Below, one piece after another: positions 61,437 to 64,000 of a stretch of 64,000 nucleotides of DNA. How positions within the stretch are numbered: position 1 is the first letter of the stretch; every line of letters begins with the position of its first letter. Where the stretch lies: NCBI GenBank assembly GCA_013076295.1, contig RQOL01000616.1, positions 4,244,392 to 4,308,391 on the forward strand, written 5' to 3'. This DNA is from Sanderia malayensis. Taxonomy: Eukaryota; Cnidaria; Scyphozoa; Semaeostomeae; Pelagiidae. A program made the position numbers and the translations under genes. The notes under the pieces were generated by a model. That model was not told the DNA's origin. It did not search any database and was given only the letters and a program-made list of their open reading frames with translations.

Positions 61437-63223
61437 GATCAAATTCAACGTGACTTTCTGACATTGTATGGCTGCACAATATTTTGGAAGTTGATATGTG
61501 TGAGAGAACGTAATTCATATCAGCACTGCATTGTCTTGCAGCTTATTTGTGAATCCTCAAATAAGCTCCTGGGGTCTTATTAGCAAAAGCGAAATTTGGA
61601 TTTTTATTCAATATTAAACATATTAATTTTTATTAGAAGCTATAACCAGGAATCTTAAGGTAAAAGACTCTTACCTCTGGTGTATCCGTGACTCTACCCT
61701 TTTGACTTTACTCTTGGCCGCGTTAATATTCGTTGACAGTTATCCGGAGTAAACTCTCACAAAACAAGCAATTTTCGTGAATCAACTATTTTCAGTCCTC
61801 AGCAACTGAATGACACAGACACGATATATATATTTTCCAATAAAACAAAAGCCAGCTATATAGGGCAAGCATCCCTTTTATTTTGGAATTACGCAACTAC
61901 GCAATAAAATGATTAGAATAATTAGTTACAAAAGTAAATAATGACAGCATGGTTTTGTCCCATTTGCTACAGTTTCTGGTCCGAATTAGACATTTCGTGA
62001 TCGTGCTTGTCTGTGCGCCAAACTGCTTGGTAACGAGGCCAATACGTGGTTTCTTCCCGCCCCCAATACCCGCCCCCTCCCTTACCAGGATGTTAACTCG
62101 CACCCGTCACCGTGCTGGAACCTCTCATTCTAGTTAATCAGCACAAGGTTCCTTGTATTTGAAGATATAATTTGACCTGCAGATCCTGCTGACTTGCAAA
62201 GTTCCTCCGGAATGCCTTAATTGGGGACATTCTTTAATTCATTTGACATTAAAAGTAATTCGCTGTGTGCAATTCTTTACAAATATGGATGGTGCTGTGT
62301 GCAAACTTTGCACACGTTGCCCGCGCCACAACAAAACAAAGCAAAACATTTTTCCTTGTTCAACCAAGGTCGTGAGAAGCAGTTCGTGTAGAATCACAGA
62401 TCTATCAACACTCTCAATTTATTTCCTCGTCCTGAATTATCACTCTGTAAATATTTGCAAGCTCATTGCTTTGACATCCTCATTTGTGACGTAGGCCTCT
62501 CTCTCTCTCTGCGCGACACCGGTATGAACTTCTTTTAGTTCCGAAAAAATGGTAAATGTGAATACTTTAGCAATTCGATTTTTGCACTCGGTCATCTCGT
62601 GACCATGAACCGTATCGCATATTTGTTCTCAACTTCAATTTTTAAAGAACAGAACTTTTATTTACTCCAGAACACATTTTCCAGGTTAAAACTGAAACTG
62701 GTTCGTATTTTTACACCGACTGACTGAACATTACTCAGTGCCGTTTTTAATTGTGAGTAATTTTGTTGCAAGATACTTGAAATATCCGCAAGTTTGCCAA
62801 GGTATGTTGACTGTTTTTTCTTTTCTTTCTGGACTTAATACGAGGATATATATTTTTATTTTCATGCTCTTGTTATTGATGTATTTATTTGTTATAATAA
62901 ATCCTATACCCATTTTTTATAAGATTTCGAAGGTGAATACATCAATCCAGTTTCCTAAGGCATCTGAAAGAGTTTTTTTGGACTTTTTAAGTACAGTATT
63001 ACCTGAACAAACCGATAACAGGAGCATCTGTGAACCAGTTACGTAAATTTTGTTAGTTTAAAGCGACCCAAGTCAAAATTTTCAATGAAAAAACGTGACT
63101 TTAGTGTTTTTGCATATTTTCAGTTTAAATTAAATCAGTTACATAAGTTTTTTGGCTAGAGTACTGCAGTGTCTCAAGGTGTACTACACAATGTAACAGC
63201 CGAACATTTGTCCCATTCATTTA

Positions 63224-63418
63224 GGCTGCGTTTACACGGGACCGGTTCCATTTGGAACTGTACCAAAATGAGTACGATTAAGCCTTCCGTTTACACGAGA
63301 CCTGTCGGAACCGTTCCAAATGGAACTGCTGGCCGTACCCAAATGGGATAGTCTAGGAAAAAGTTTCATTTGGAACCACTTCACGGAACCGTTCCAAAAT
63401 GCTCGTGTAAACGCAGTC
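63224..63418. mobile_element. MITE-like element with GCGTTTACACG ends
   Basis: The left end carries CTGCGTTTACACG (from 63226) and the right end its reverse complement CGTGTAAACGCAG (to 63416). The body repeats GGAACCGTTCCAAATGGAAC-type palindromes. No coding capacity and no certain target duplication. A second GTTTACACGAG occurs internally near 63290. Confidence 0.75.
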
Positions 63419-63638
63419 TCAATGGTGTTGCGTCTCCTGCGAAGCCGATCCTTGTTACAAAGTTGTTTTCCATTCTATCGTATCGTATGACTCTAAACTC
63501 GAATCATATTTCCTCGCCTTGTTTTGGTCATAAATTTTGTATTTATACATTGTGATTTGACTGCGAGTGTCTATACACATAGTTTATGGAAATTTTTGAG
63601 ATATCTCACCTCGAAGAGCCCTAAAACGATATGTTTTG

Positions 63639-63692
63639 TTTTGCTGGACAAAGCATTACGTTTTGCTGGACAAAGCATTACGTTTTGCTGGA
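63639..63692 (+). repeat. 22-base tandem repeat
   Basis: Two full copies and one partial copy of TTTTGCTGGACAAAGCATTA plus CG. Non-coding. Confidence 0.9.
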
Positions 63693-64000
63693 AATTTCAA
63701 CAATGAATCGGGCTTAATTTTAATGCTCGAGCGCTTTCAGCATCAAGCATAGTAGACGAGGAAATATCAAATGACATTTTCAAAGACCACTATTTTGGAA
63801 AACTGCCATGCTAGGTTCTATGTTCACGTGAGCCCACTTATTGGCCCAGCTGAGGCTGACTGAGGGAGACAAATTCGAAGTCTGTTTCTAATGAGAAAAT
63901 TCTGTCCCGCTTGCCGAGATAGAAACTTCAGCATGATATTGGTCACGTGAGAAATTGACAATTAATGCAATGATTGTGCATGCGCAGTTGAAATGTCACT

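Larger units (their letters stand above)
61437..64000. other. Right-end region without a recognisable gene
   Basis: About 2.5 kb. The left part is the SERGEF 3' UTR. Frames present are short and match no family. A TC repeat lies near 62503-62514; a MITE-like element and a 22-base tandem repeat are listed separately. A first exon or UTR of a gene beyond the window cannot be excluded. Confidence 0.55.

Overview
The window is nuclear DNA from an animal (metazoan), most likely an invertebrate with a compact, AT-rich genome. Thirteen protein-coding genes lie in 64 kb. Almost all are split by many short introns of roughly 60 to 1000 bases with ordinary GT-AG borders, and every recognised product has a clear animal orthologue. 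I could not fix the phylum from sequence alone: a sponge, cnidarian or other early-branching or marine invertebrate would fit. Exons were assigned by splice consensus, reading phase and continuity of the encoded family, not by transcripts.

Layout from left to right: the 3' end of insulin-degrading enzyme (IDE, +, cut by the window edge); OTUD4-type deubiquitinase (+); FANCF (-), divergent from ATRX (+); an HSP110/HSPA4-type chaperone (+) with two strong heat-shock-element arrays upstream; an F-box/LRR protein (-) and the intronless DEAD-box helicase DDX24 (-); a gene-poor stretch of 3 kb; a copper-transporting P1B-ATPase of the ATP7 type (+); a short secreted astacin metalloprotease (+); EMC3 (-), divergent from a cathepsin-O-like protease (+); an ABCC5-like ABC transporter (+); SERGEF, an RCC1-repeat protein (+); and 2.5 kb at the right end without a recognisable gene.

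The genes do not form a pathway. Shared themes are genome stability (FANCF and ATRX share a 370-base divergent promoter region with an E2F-like site), protein quality control (OTUD4, HSP110, EMC3, F-box protein, IDE) and membrane transport (ATP7, ABCC5-like). Mobile DNA is limited to short non-autonomous elements: two MITEs with perfect terminal inverted repeats and 3-base target duplications, a fold-back element around a GACT microsatellite, one poorer MITE near the right end, and two possible pogo/Tigger-like relics. Several intronic minisatellites are present, three of them in ATRX.

I found no new multi-gene system. The best leads are an in-frame, stop-free 60-base duplication carrying a second splice donor inside the ATRX ADD domain; a 14-base micro-exon that encodes the catalytic cysteine of the cathepsin; loss of the copper-binding CxxC in the first and last metal-binding domains of the ATP7 protein; the heat-shock-element arrays; two GC-AG introns; and a DEVD variant of the DEAD box in DDX24.
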